Assembly: GCF_004803465.1 (NCBI RefSeq)
Contig: NZ_SRSF01000004.1
Span: 310,001-374,000, forward strand
DNA length: 64,000 bases
Origin: Neolewinella litorea
GTDB lineage: Bacteria > Bacteroidota > Bacteroidia > Chitinophagales > Saprospiraceae
Direction: 5' to 3'
Position 1 is the first letter of the stretch. Every line of letters begins with the position of its first letter. The notes under the pieces were generated by a model. That model was not told the DNA's origin and did not search any database. It worked only from the letters and a program-made list of their open reading frames with translations. A program made the position numbers and the translations under genes. Of this stretch, positions 41,430 to 51,451 are shown piece after piece.

Positions 41430-42674
41430 ATGTCCCTTTTCTCCCTCGCGTGGCGCAACCTTCTCTACCGGCCCTGGAGCACCCTGCTCAGCGTCATCCT
41501 GGCCGCCCTGGGCGCCGGACTCATCAGCATCATCCTGCTGCTGAACTGGCAACTGGAGCAGCAATTCGACCGCAATCTGGCGGGCATCGACCTGGTCGTA
41601 GGCGCCAAGGGCAGCCCCCTGCAACTGATGATGTCGAGCATGTACCATATCAGTTCCCCTACCGGGAACGTTCCGCTCGATGCCGTCAAGCCCTTCCTTA
41701 ATCCCGCCCACCCCTACATCGAACTCGGGGTACCCCTCTCACTAGGCGATTCGTACCGCGGCCGCCGCATCGTTGGTACCCGGCCCAGGTTTCTCGAACT
41801 TTACAGTGCCACGCTGGCGGAGGGGGAAATGTGGTCGGAGGTGATGGACGTGGTTGCCGGGGCCACCGTGGCCCGGGAACTGAATCTCGAAGTGGGGGAT
41901 ACCTTCCAGAGCAGTCACGGGCTGATCGAAGACGACGACCTCACCCACCGGGAGGCGCCAAGCTTCCGCATCACCGGTATCCTGGCCCCGAGCGGCACGG
42001 TGGCCGACCTTATTCTGCTCACCCCCAATGAAAGCCTCTGGGCGGTACACGATACCCACGATCACGCGGCCGAGGACCACCAAAAAAGCCATTACGACGT
42101 CAACGCCCCCCTGACCGACTACACCGATGAATCCATCACCTCCGTGCTCCTCCGCTTCCGGGGCACCAGCGTGGCCGGACTAAATATGCAGCGCAGCATC
42201 AACGAGAACACCGAATTGCAGGCCGTGACCCCCAGCATTCAACTCGCCGAACTGTACGCGACGGTGGGGCAAGGGGAGCAGATACTCCGGCAACTGGGCT
42301 ACGTGGTGGTTGGGGTGAGTATCCTGAGCATTTTCATCGGACTTTACAGCAGCCTCGATCGCCGGCGGGGTGAGCTGGCGCTGCTGCGGAGTCTGGGTGC
42401 CGGTCCGGGCAAGCTGTTCGGCCTCCTGCTCCTGGAAGGCACCTTGACGGCCGTGGCCGGTGCCCTGCTGGGGCTTGCCCTGAGCCACCTGGGGCTTGCC
42501 CTGATCGCCCGGTATTTCTCGGAAAATTACCGCTACGACTTCCGCGCGCTGGTCTTTTTACCCGAAGAAGCCTGGATCCTGCTGGCGGCCGTGGTGGTGG
42601 GTGCCCTGGCCTCACTGGTGCCGGCCCGACGGGCCGCCCGGACTGACGTACACCAGACTTTGGCGGGACGGTAG
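41430..42674 (+). CDS. FtsX-like ABC permease with His-rich loop
   Basis: A 414-residue membrane protein with one N-terminal membrane helix (STLLSVILAALGAGLISII), a large periplasmic domain of about 220 residues and three C-terminal helices, as in MacB/FtsX. The motif GIDLVVGAKGSPLQLMMSSM is characteristic of one permease subfamily. The periplasmic domain includes HDTHDHAAEDHQKSH at roughly residues 208-222, seven His or Asp/Glu-flanked positions that could bind zinc or copper. It likely performs mechanotransmission or extracts a lipoprotein or ligand. Start ATG 41430 follows the ATPase stop by seven bases. Confidence 0.88.
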   Translation: MSLFSLAWRNLLYRPWSTLLSVILAALGAGLISIILLLNWQLEQQFDRNLAGIDLVVGAKGSPLQLMMSSMYHISSPTGNVPLDAVKPFLNPAHPYIELGVPLSLGDSYRGRRIVGTRPRFLELYSATLAEGEMWSEVMDVVAGATVARELNLEVGDTFQSSHGLIEDDDLTHREAPSFRITGILAPSGTVADLILLTPNESLWAVHDTHDHAAEDHQKSHYDVNAPLTDYTDESITSVLLRFRGTSVAGLNMQRSINENTELQAVTPSIQLAELYATVGQGEQILRQLGYVVVGVSILSIFIGLYSSLDRRRGELALLRSLGAGPGKLFGLLLLEGTLTAVAGALLGLALSHLGLALIARYFSENYRYDFRALVFLPEEAWILLAAVVVGALASLVPARRAARTDVHQTLAGR

Positions 42675-42681
42675 CCGGTGG

Positions 42682-44397
<1,716 letters not shown>

Positions 44398-44430
44398 GAA
44401 AGGGGGAGTGAGGGTAGTCGATAGAAAGAA

Positions 44431-44486
44431 GGGGTTAGATCGATCGGAAGTCCGGCGTATTCCCGGTTTCCAACTGATCTAACCCC
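44431..44486 (-). terminator. Inverted repeat between small-subunit and GMC genes
   Basis: GGGGTTAGATC (44431-44441) pairs with GATCTAACCCC (44476-44486) around a 34-base loop. On the minus strand it is followed by TTCTTTCT. It may act as a partial terminator or an mRNA stabiliser within the operon. Confidence 0.45.
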
Positions 44487-44522
44487 ATGGTGAAATGACG
44501 CTGGTGAACGAAAGCCCCGGCC

Positions 44523-45140
44523 CTAGATGGCCCAGGCTACGCCACCGGTGAGTTCCTGCAGGTCGCCGCAGGGGATGTACTCGCCGGGTACGGGCAGGTA
44601 GGCCAGTACTTCCGTGCCGATGGGTTCGCTGTTGAACCAGGCACCGACGATTTGCGACTTGAGGTCGAAGTACACGTTGCGGGCGTTGGCTTCCACGTCG
44701 GGTACGGTGTCCCAGGAGGTGTCGGGATCCTTGTAGTGGAGGTCCTGGTCCTGGAGGAACACGAGCGACTGCTCGCTTTCCATATCCGAGAATGGTCCGT
44801 TGGTCTCGTCGGCGTCCATGCGGCGCATCAGTTCCTTCAGGCCGTCACGGAAGTTGGTGCGGGCCTCTTCGTCGTAGACCTGACCGACCATCTTGTCGAT
44901 AATTTCCGGTACGCCTACGTCCACGGCGCCCGGGGTGTCGGTCGTCGGGATCATGGTGTCCGAAAGCTTGGTGATGAAGCGGTATTCCTCCTCGTTGAAG
45001 AAGTTGGGCGAGTAGGTGGCCTCGCCGGCCGCCACGGCTTCGTCGCGCTTACAGCCCGCCAGGAGGGCGGAGGCGACGGGAGCGCTGATGGCCCAACCGG
45101 TTACGTAAGCGGTATACCGCAGTAATTCTCTTCTTTTCAT
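44523..45140 (-). CDS. Gluconate 2-dehydrogenase subunit 3 family protein
   Basis: A 205-residue exported small subunit. The N-terminus MKRRELLRYTAYVTGWAIS with a lipobox-like ALLAGC resembles a Tat-type or lipoprotein signal (two basic residues, but RRELL does not fit the full twin-arginine motif). The mature part has FNEEEYRFITKLSDTMIPTTDTPGA, typical of the subunit 3 family, whose members anchor and help export GMC partners. It begins three bases after the stop of the upstream GMC gene, so they are translationally coupled. Confidence 0.88.
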   Translation of the reverse strand: MKRRELLRYTAYVTGWAISAPVASALLAGCKRDEAVAAGEATYSPNFFNEEEYRFITKLSDTMIPTTDTPGAVDVGVPEIIDKMVGQVYDEEARTNFRDGLKELMRRMDADETNGPFSDMESEQSLVFLQDQDLHYKDPDTSWDTVPDVEANARNVYFDLKSQIVGAWFNSEPIGTEVLAYLPVPGEYIPCGDLQELTGGVAWAI

Positions 45141-45143
45141 CGC

Positions 45144-46865
45144 TTAGATGTTCATCTTTTTAAGTTCATTGACGGCGTGGTCCGCGGCGCGGGCGGTGAA
45201 GGCCATGTAGGTCAGGGACGGGTTCACGCAGGCCGCGGAAGTCATGAAGGCACCGTCGGTCATGTAGACGTTCGGGGCGGCCCACAGGCGGTTGTGCTTG
45301 TCCACTACGCTGTTGGAAGGGCTGCTGCCCATGCGGGCCATGCCCATCTCGTGGATACCGAGACCGGGATAAGAGTGGGCATTGTAGGTGCTCACGTCCT
45401 TCAGGCCCGCGGCTTCGAGCATTTCGGCCGCGTCGTTCATCATATCGTCGACCATGGCGTACTCGTTTTCTCCCCACTTGGCGTTGAAGACGAGGGTGGG
45501 CAGACCGTCCTTGTCAAGCTTGTTGCGGTCGATGGTCATGCGGTTGTTGGTGTCGGGCAGGGTTTCGGCGAAGGCCGTAAGCCCCATCGTCCACTTGCCG
45601 GGCCGGATCAGGGCCTCCTTCAGTTCCGGACCCACCTTGACGTTCATTTCGCGGACCGTATGACTCCAGCCGCCGCGACCGGCACCGCCTTGGTAGCCGA
45701 AGCCGCGCAGGTAGTCCTTCTTGCTGTTGCGGTCGCCGAGGTTCTGGTAGCGGGGAATGTACACGCCATTGGGCTTGCGTCCCTTCTCGATCTTGTCGCC
45801 GAAGTCGTCGGTAGCACCCGAGGCACCCACGCGGAAGTGGTGGTCCATGATGTTGCCGCCGAGCTCACCGCTGGTGTCCATCGTTACGCCCTCCTCGTGC
45901 TCGGTATTCATCACGATGAAGGAGCTGGGGATGGCCGAAGCGCACAGGAAGATCACCTTGGCAAAGGCTTCGTGGTCCTCGCCGGTGGTAGTATCGCGGA
46001 AGCGCACGCCTTTGGCGCGCTTGGCTTCCTTGTCGTAGATCAGGCTGTAGACCGAGCTGTTCGGGCGAAGCGTCATGTTGCCCGTCTCCTGCGCCACGGG
46101 GATCGTGGAAGAAACGCTGCTGAAGTAGCCGCCGTAAGGACAACCCCGGATACAGCGGTTGCGGAACTGACAGGCACCCCGGGTGCCGAGGTGGACACTG
46201 GGGTCGTAAGCGGTGAGGTGAGCCACGCGACCGGCGGTGACGACCCGGCCGCCCATGTTTTCGGCGACACCCTTGCGGACCTGGTCCTCGACGCAGTTCA
46301 GCGGCATCATGGGCAGGAAGTTGCCGTCGGGCAATTGCGAGAGGCCAAGTTTCTCCCCGCTGATGCCCGCGAAGGTCTCGACGTAGGTGTACCAGGGGTC
46401 GATTTCGGCGTAGCCGACGGGCCACGGAGTGGCGATGCCCTGCCGCGCGTTGGCGGTGAAGTCCATGTCGCTCCAGCGGTAGCTGTGCCGGCCCCACATG
46501 ATGGAGCGGCCGCCGACGTGGTAGCCGCGCATCCAGTCGAAACGCTCGGTCTCCCCGTAGGGGTGCTCGTCGTCCTTTACAAACCAGTGCTTGCTCTGCG
46601 GCTTCACGGTGTAGCCAGTGCGGTTCTGCTTGTAATAGTGCTTTTCGATTTCCTCGGCGGAGACGTTATTCTGCAGCTCCATGTCCCAGGTGTCAAGGCT
46701 GGCCGTAGGGTAGTCGCCGTGCTGAACCATGCGCCCCTTTTCGAGCACCAGTGTTTTCAGCCCTTTCTTCGTCAGTTCCATGGCGGCCCAGCCTCCGCTG
46801 ATGCCCGTTCCGACGACGATGGCGTCGTAGGTAACTTCTTCGTCACCCTGAGAATTGAATTTCAT
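45144..46865 (-). CDS. GMC family oxidoreductase, first gene of the operon
   Basis: A 573-residue flavoprotein and paralog of the gene at 42682. It has AIVVGTGISGGWAAMELT (GxGxxG at 18-23), GRSIMWGRHSYRWSDMDF, CIRGCPYGGYFSSVSSTIPV and the C-terminal GLGIHEMGMARMGSS with the active-site His. FAD-dependent oxidation of a sugar or polyol is expected. There is no Tat signal, so export probably relies on the small subunit, as in known systems. A GC hairpin of about 17 bases lies in the leader near 46883-46900. Confidence 0.9.
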   Translation of the reverse strand: MKFNSQGDEEVTYDAIVVGTGISGGWAAMELTKKGLKTLVLEKGRMVQHGDYPTASLDTWDMELQNNVSAEEIEKHYYKQNRTGYTVKPQSKHWFVKDDEHPYGETERFDWMRGYHVGGRSIMWGRHSYRWSDMDFTANARQGIATPWPVGYAEIDPWYTYVETFAGISGEKLGLSQLPDGNFLPMMPLNCVEDQVRKGVAENMGGRVVTAGRVAHLTAYDPSVHLGTRGACQFRNRCIRGCPYGGYFSSVSSTIPVAQETGNMTLRPNSSVYSLIYDKEAKRAKGVRFRDTTTGEDHEAFAKVIFLCASAIPSSFIVMNTEHEEGVTMDTSGELGGNIMDHHFRVGASGATDDFGDKIEKGRKPNGVYIPRYQNLGDRNSKKDYLRGFGYQGGAGRGGWSHTVREMNVKVGPELKEALIRPGKWTMGLTAFAETLPDTNNRMTIDRNKLDKDGLPTLVFNAKWGENEYAMVDDMMNDAAEMLEAAGLKDVSTYNAHSYPGLGIHEMGMARMGSSPSNSVVDKHNRLWAAPNVYMTDGAFMTSAACVNPSLTYMAFTARAADHAVNELKKMNI

Positions 46866-47047
46866 ATGATCGATTTGTTTTCGCCCCCTCGGAGGGGCCG
46901 TAAATTAACGATAATGTTTCGGCACTCGGGGCATGCGGGGAATCTTTTCACCGTCAATTGCCGGACTTACCCCTTAATAGGCTGCGTCATACATAGCCGT
47001 CGGAGCGCAGGCGCCGTATCGGTGGCGGCGCGGCCGGCCCTGCGGGG

Positions 47048-48391
47048 TTACAGCTTGAGGACTTCCCACCAGCGGCGGCGCACCGTCGGGGCGGGCGCCT
47101 GGGTGGGGGCGGGAAGCGGATGGAAATGCCGGTGCAGCGCTTTGCCCAGCCGCTCTGGATCGTAAACCAAAAGTTGGGGGGCGGGTGGCCGGCGGTCGAG
47201 GATGCGGGGATCGAGCGGCCGGTAAAGATCGACGTCGTAGTAGTATAATAGGTCTCCGGCTGAAAGCGTGTCCAGTTCCCCGCGCTCGCTCCATACTAGC
47301 AACTGATCCACGGGGATCCCAAAGCGGGCAGCCACCTGCCGGGCGGTGGTGTCGCCTTCTTCTACGGTAATCTCGTAACGGTGGTAGTAACGATTGGGTG
47401 CCAGCTCGCCCCGCCCGGCGCGGGGGTGGGTCCAGGGAAGAGCAACGGCTTCCTCGGGTAAATTGCGCGGAAAACGGTCCAGGTAGTCACGCAGCGCCGG
47501 CACTACCCGCTTGGGTACCATAAGTTGGTGGCCGCCGCGCAGCCCGGGTAGGTAGCCGCGGATGTACTGTGGGTTCATTTCCAGCACCACCTCGGGGCGC
47601 AGTCCCGTCACGAGAGCCACCTGGAAGAGGCTCATCCTGCGGTAGACCGTTACGCGCTCCACCAGCTGCTGGTCAAGGGGCAGGGGCGTAGCTGGCAGGC
47701 CGTAATGGTGGTGGTAATTCATCAGAAATACCGCCGCAATAAAGTTGGGAACGTAATGCCGCGTCTCGCGGGGGAGGAAGCGGCGCAACTTCCAGTAGTC
47801 GCGACTGCCGGAACGGCGAATCGCCCGGTTCACGTTGCCCGGTCCGGAATTGTAGGCTGCCAGGGCCAGGGCCCAGTCGCCGTATCGCTCGTACTGTATT
47901 TTCAGGTAATCCAGTCCGGCGGCACAGCCCAGGGCGGGGTCCAGACGCTCGTCCAGTTCGTGATTGACGATCAGGCCCAGTTCGCGGGCCGTCGCCGGCA
48001 TTAGCTGCCACAAGCCGCCGGCGCCTACCGGACTTATGGCCCAGGAACGGAGGGCACTCTCTACGATGCTCAGGTGCTTGAGTTCCAGGGGCAGGCCTGC
48101 ATCGCGCAACTGCTCCTCGAAGATGGGGTAGAAGCGGGCCGACCGCGCCAGCATACGTCCGCTTGAAATGGGCCAGTCCTGCAGATAATTGACGATGCGC
48201 CGGTAAACCGCATCGTCCACCCGGTACTCTAACAGGGAGGGATCGAAGGCCGCCAGCCGGGCCTCCACTTCTTCACGGCTGAGCTCCATTATGGTCCGCG
48301 CCTGCCGCTCGGCCTCGGCCAGGGAAGTCCCCGTGGCCCCAAGGGGCTGGCACAGGAAAAGCAGCAGTAACAGGCGGTACAGGGTGTTCAA
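47048..48391 (-). CDS. MltD-like lytic transglycosylase with LysM domain
   Basis: A 447-residue exported protein with TTG start (48391) and signal peptide LLLLLFLCQPLGATG. The SLT domain (about residues 95-230) has the catalytic Glu in LSIVESALRSW, then SPVGAGGLWQLMPATARELG and WALALAAYNSGPGNVNRAI, the family 1 signature. A YRRMSLFQVALVTGL region follows, and a LysM-like segment (ITVEEGDTTARQVAARFGIP) binds glycan near residue 350. It cleaves peptidoglycan in the periplasm. A TATCTTTG box lies 35 bases upstream. Confidence 0.9.
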   Translation of the reverse strand: MNTLYRLLLLLFLCQPLGATGTSLAEAERQARTIMELSREEVEARLAAFDPSLLEYRVDDAVYRRIVNYLQDWPISSGRMLARSARFYPIFEEQLRDAGLPLELKHLSIVESALRSWAISPVGAGGLWQLMPATARELGLIVNHELDERLDPALGCAAGLDYLKIQYERYGDWALALAAYNSGPGNVNRAIRRSGSRDYWKLRRFLPRETRHYVPNFIAAVFLMNYHHHYGLPATPLPLDQQLVERVTVYRRMSLFQVALVTGLRPEVVLEMNPQYIRGYLPGLRGGHQLMVPKRVVPALRDYLDRFPRNLPEEAVALPWTHPRAGRGELAPNRYYHRYEITVEEGDTTARQVAARFGIPVDQLLVWSERGELDTLSAGDLLYYYDVDLYRPLDPRILDRRPPAPQLLVYDPERLGKALHRHFHPLPAPTQAPAPTVRRRWWEVLKL

Positions 48392-48425
48392 GCCGGAATT
48401 ATCGGAGGGTCTGGGGCGATTTCGC

Positions 48426-48433
48426 CAAAGATA
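48426..48433 (-). promoter_or_regulatory. TATCTTTG box of the lytic transglycosylase
   Basis: A full match to TAnnTTTG in the 53-base gap between the esterase stop and the transglycosylase start. Confidence 0.5.
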
Positions 48434-48444
48434 GAAAATTTACC

Positions 48445-49533
48445 TCAGGCTTTCTCCGGATAAAACAACCACCGGATAGCTTTGGGGAATTCCTTGCCCC
48501 ACCGTGCCTCGTTGTGCTGGCCCAGGGGGTCGACGGCCATTTCAATTTCCAGTGAGGACGCGTCGCTCTGGCTCAGCAACTGTTCCTTGAAACGTTCCAT
48601 GTTCGGAACCATGGTAGCGCTTTCCGCCTCGCCGCCGTAGAGGTACATGCGGCCCCGGTACTGGTGGGTGAGCTTCATGAGGGTGAAGGGGATGTCCGGG
48701 GTGACCCACAGGCTCGGACTGAAGACCATCAGTTTTTGGTAGGTCTCGGGGTACATGATGCCAGCGTAAATACTGATCAGTCCGCCGAGAGAGCTGCCGC
48801 CGATACCGGTGTGCTCGGGTTCGGGCAGGGTCCGGAAATGCCCGTCGATGAAGGGTTTCAGCTGCTCCACCAAGAAGCGGGTATACTTCCGGCCTTCCCC
48901 GCGGCCCAGACGCGTCTTGAATGAGGGCGTGAATTCACTCACGCGCTTGGCGTGCGCGTGGTCGATGGCGATCACGATCAGGTCGCCCATGCCCTGTTCG
49001 GACAGACTGGCCAGGCGCTTGTCGACCCCCCAGCTCCCGTAGGGCGCGTAGTCGTCGAAGAGGTTCTGACCGTCCTGTAAATAGAGCACCGGATACCGCT
49101 TGCCGGAAGTATAATAATCGTGGGGCAGGAGTGCCGCTACCCGCCGCGTACGGATGAGCTCCGGAATTTCAAAATTCTCGTCGATCACCTCGATGATTGG
49201 CAGGAGTTCACTGAGGTACACGAGTTCCGAACTACCCCAGTTTTCCACCCGGTCGGGTACGAGCCAGTGGTCGTGGGTGTACCGCAGGTGGTTCAGGGCG
49301 CTTTCCTGGTAATGGCCGAGCTCGACCGATTCCCAGCCGCCGCGGGTGTACTTGTATTCTACCTTATGGACGTCGTCGGAGAAATGAAACTTGCGGCGGT
49401 AAGTTCCCGGCCGGTCACCGGGTTCCATGCGGTAGGCCTCGTCGCGGGCGTTCCAGTCGTTGAAGGTTCCGGCGACGTAAACCGGGCGTTCGTCGTCGGT
49501 GGTGGTGATCAGTTTGAGGGTCCGCTGGGGCAT
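48445..49533 (-). CDS. Esterase (enterochelin esterase-like) with N-terminal CBM48-like domain
   Basis: A 362-residue protein without a signal peptide. Residues 1-90 look like an early-set glycogen-binding domain (VYVAGTFNDWNARDEAYRME, KVEYKYTRGGWESVELG). From about residue 130 an alpha/beta hydrolase of the esterase D/Fes kind follows: YPVLYLQDGQNLFDD, nucleophile elbow GIGGSSLGGLIS, FSPSLW, and a late His in DPLGQHNEARW. This order matches cytoplasmic Fes-like enzymes that act on siderophores or acyl sugars. It follows the YdjC deacetylase gene and has its own TACCTTTG box in the 28-base gap. Confidence 0.86.
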   Translation of the reverse strand: MPQRTLKLITTTDDERPVYVAGTFNDWNARDEAYRMEPGDRPGTYRRKFHFSDDVHKVEYKYTRGGWESVELGHYQESALNHLRYTHDHWLVPDRVENWGSSELVYLSELLPIIEVIDENFEIPELIRTRRVAALLPHDYYTSGKRYPVLYLQDGQNLFDDYAPYGSWGVDKRLASLSEQGMGDLIVIAIDHAHAKRVSEFTPSFKTRLGRGEGRKYTRFLVEQLKPFIDGHFRTLPEPEHTGIGGSSLGGLISIYAGIMYPETYQKLMVFSPSLWVTPDIPFTLMKLTHQYRGRMYLYGGEAESATMVPNMERFKEQLLSQSDASSLEIEMAVDPLGQHNEARWGKEFPKAIRWLFYPEKA

Positions 49534-49552
49534 AGGGTTAGGGGTAGCGGCG

Positions 49553-49560
49553 CAAAGGTA
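49553..49560 (-). promoter_or_regulatory. TACCTTTG box of the esterase gene
   Basis: A full match to TAnnTTTG, 19 bases upstream of the esterase ATG and just past the deacetylase stop. Confidence 0.5.
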
Positions 49561-49561
49561 A

Positions 49562-50488
49562 CTACCGCTTCTCCTTCCACCGCTCTGCCAGCTGACGCCA
49601 GGTGATCAGGCGGATACCTTCCTCTTCCAGCAGGTCGGCGAATTCCTGGCTGGAAAAGAAGTTGTAGTCCAGCTGTCGCCAGCGATTGCCCCAGCCCACT
49701 ACGCCGCCGGCCATTCCGGCGCTTTCGGCTCCGTCCAGGGCGGTGTGGATGAGCAGGACGTTCACCCCGGCGGGCAGGTCCGCGAGCTGATCGCGGTAGT
49801 AGGTTTCCAGCCCCATCTCGTAATCGGGCTCACCGGCCGTAAATAGATTGTCCACCACCAGATCCTCGTTGGTAATCGCTTGGCGATAGGCCGGGTCCAT
49901 GCCCTCCAGGCGGTTCTGGCTGATCAGGATGGGCAGGCCGTATTCCCGACCCGTCTCCAGGTATACCCGGAAGAGTTCGGGCGTGGCGGCCAGGCAGCCC
50001 ATGTGGGAATCCAGGTGAGTAGGGTTGATGCCCAACGCGCGGGCCTTTTCGATCTGGGCTTTGATCTCGGTCCTTACTTCCTCGGGCTTGGCGGTACGGG
50101 CCATTTCGGCGCAGCCCGGTCGCAGGTAACCCGTAGAATCCAGCAGACTCGATACGCGGTCGGCGCTGGCTACGCTGCCCCATTTCAGGTCGCGCCACTC
50201 ACTGGTGAGCACGAGGTGCATGCCCAGGTCGGCGTCGGGATTGGCTACGGCGTAGCGGGCAACCTCCGGCAGCCAGGGCGTATTGGCCATGATGCTCGCG
50301 CTGCTCACGTTGCCGCCGTCGAGGGCCTGGAAGCTGCCCTGGTTGGTGGCGTGGGTAACCCCGAGGTCATCGGCGTGTACGATCAGCAGTTTTTCATCGG
50401 GGCCGTAGCCCAGGATGGAGGCGAGGCTCTGAGCGGACAACCGCGGGCCGGCGAAAAGGAGAAAGGCAAGGCAGCAGAACAGGCGCAT
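49562..50488 (-). CDS. ChbG/YdjC-like carbohydrate deacetylase, exported
   Basis: A 308-residue protein starting at ATG 50488 with signal peptide MRLFCCLAFLLFAGPRLSAQ. A TTG at 50506 is possible but would overlap the TATCTTGG box. The YdjC fold is shown by LLIVHADDLGVTHATNQGSF (metal-binding Asp pair), DLGMHLVLTSEW (His), and NPTHLDSHMGCLAATPELF (His-x-Asp-x-His type metal site). It removes acetyl groups from chito-oligosaccharides or similar sugars. The signal peptide is unusual compared with cytoplasmic ChbG and suggests action in the periplasm. Confidence 0.87.
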   Translation of the reverse strand: MRLFCCLAFLLFAGPRLSAQSLASILGYGPDEKLLIVHADDLGVTHATNQGSFQALDGGNVSSASIMANTPWLPEVARYAVANPDADLGMHLVLTSEWRDLKWGSVASADRVSSLLDSTGYLRPGCAEMARTAKPEEVRTEIKAQIEKARALGINPTHLDSHMGCLAATPELFRVYLETGREYGLPILISQNRLEGMDPAYRQAITNEDLVVDNLFTAGEPDYEMGLETYYRDQLADLPAGVNVLLIHTALDGAESAGMAGGVVGWGNRWRQLDYNFFSSQEFADLLEEEGIRLITWRQLAERWKEKR

Positions 50489-50502
50489 GGTCGAATTTTG
50501 CT

Positions 50503-50510
50503 CCAAGATA
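50503..50510 (-). promoter_or_regulatory. TATCTTGG box of the deacetylase gene
   Basis: TATCTTGG lies 14 bases before the deacetylase ATG; it faces the divergent box at 50548-50555. Confidence 0.4.
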
Positions 50511-50547
50511 GCCGGGGCACTCCGAAAAGTGGATACAGTAGCGATGT

Positions 50548-50555
50548 TATCTTTG
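50548..50555 (+). promoter_or_regulatory. TATCTTTG box of the divergent lipoprotein gene
   Basis: A full match to TAnnTTTG, 23 bases before the ATG at 50579. Confidence 0.5.
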
Positions 50556-50578
50556 GCCGCCTAACCCCCCATGCCGGC

Positions 50579-51451
50579 ATGTTCCCTGGTAAATTCCTTT
50601 GCACCTGCGTCCCCGCCCTCCTTCTGGTCATGACGGGCTGCGGTGCACCCGACCTGCCGCGGAAAATTCGTCTGCCGCCGGTGCTCAATGAGGCTTCCGG
50701 ACTGGTGGTTGACGGGCAGCGGATGATCTGGCACAACGACAGCGGCGACGGCCCCTACCTTTATACTACTGACCTGCGGGGGCGACTAATGGCCATCGAT
50801 ACCCTGGAGGCGCGGGCCGTGGACTACGAAGACGTCTGCGCCGACGAGGATGGATTGCTGTACGTGGGCGACTTCGGCAACAACACCGGGCAACGGCAAC
50901 AGGCAATGATCTACCGCTATAATCGCGAAACCGGAAAGACGGACTCCATCCGCTATACCTATCCCGGACAGGATGGCGGCGGGCGGCTGGTGCGGGGTAA
51001 TTACGACTGCGAGGCCATGGTGGCCAGTAACGGTTACCTCCACCTCTTCACGAAGGATATCCTGTACAAAGAACGACCGTTTTACATCTATCACTTCCGC
51101 TTGCCGGCCGCACCCGGAGCCTATACGGCGGAGCTGGTCGACAGCCTCTACCTGCCCCGGCGGGTGATCACGGGGGCCGCGCTCGACCGCGAATCGCGGC
51201 AACTCTACCTCGTATCCTATAACTATCGTCGGCTGCTGGGCTTTTTTCCCACGGGTGCCGCCTCACTTATTACCCTGAGCGATTACGTGAATGACCGCTT
51301 CTTCACCGGCGACCTGAAACGGCGCAACCTGGCCTGGGCGCTGCCCACCCAACACGAGGCGGTGGGCATCTACGATGATGAGTACCTGTACATCGCCGCC
51401 GAGGCCACCCACATCCGGCGACACGCGATGGCGCGGCGGATACGGCGCTGA
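50579..51451 (+). CDS. Lipoprotein with propeller-like repeats, unknown function
   Basis: A 290-residue protein from ATG 50579, with lipobox LLLVMTGCG. The body has motifs of calcium-free propellers: LNEASGLVVDGQRMIWHNDS, YEDVCADEDGLLYVGDFGNN, and YDCEAMVASNGYLHLFTKD, which recall the SdiA-regulated/NHL-type blades but not a named family with certainty. It is probably periplasmic or surface-exposed. Its stop abuts the end of the gene on the other strand. Confidence 0.65.
   Translation: MFPGKFLCTCVPALLLVMTGCGAPDLPRKIRLPPVLNEASGLVVDGQRMIWHNDSGDGPYLYTTDLRGRLMAIDTLEARAVDYEDVCADEDGLLYVGDFGNNTGQRQQAMIYRYNRETGKTDSIRYTYPGQDGGGRLVRGNYDCEAMVASNGYLHLFTKDILYKERPFYIYHFRLPAAPGAYTAELVDSLYLPRRVITGAALDRESRQLYLVSYNYRRLLGFFPTGAASLITLSDYVNDRFFTGDLKRRNLAWALPTQHEAVGIYDDEYLYIAAEATHIRRHAMARRIRR

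Noticed and set aside
46883-46900. GC hairpin in the leader of the first GMC gene as a terminator
   Set aside because: Short stem, no U tract, and it lies before a gene start; noted only as leader structure.
45177-47165. A 662-codon plus-strand frame opposite the GMC gene
   Set aside because: Shadow of the GMC oxidoreductase; composition rich in Gly, Val, His and Ala without any motif.
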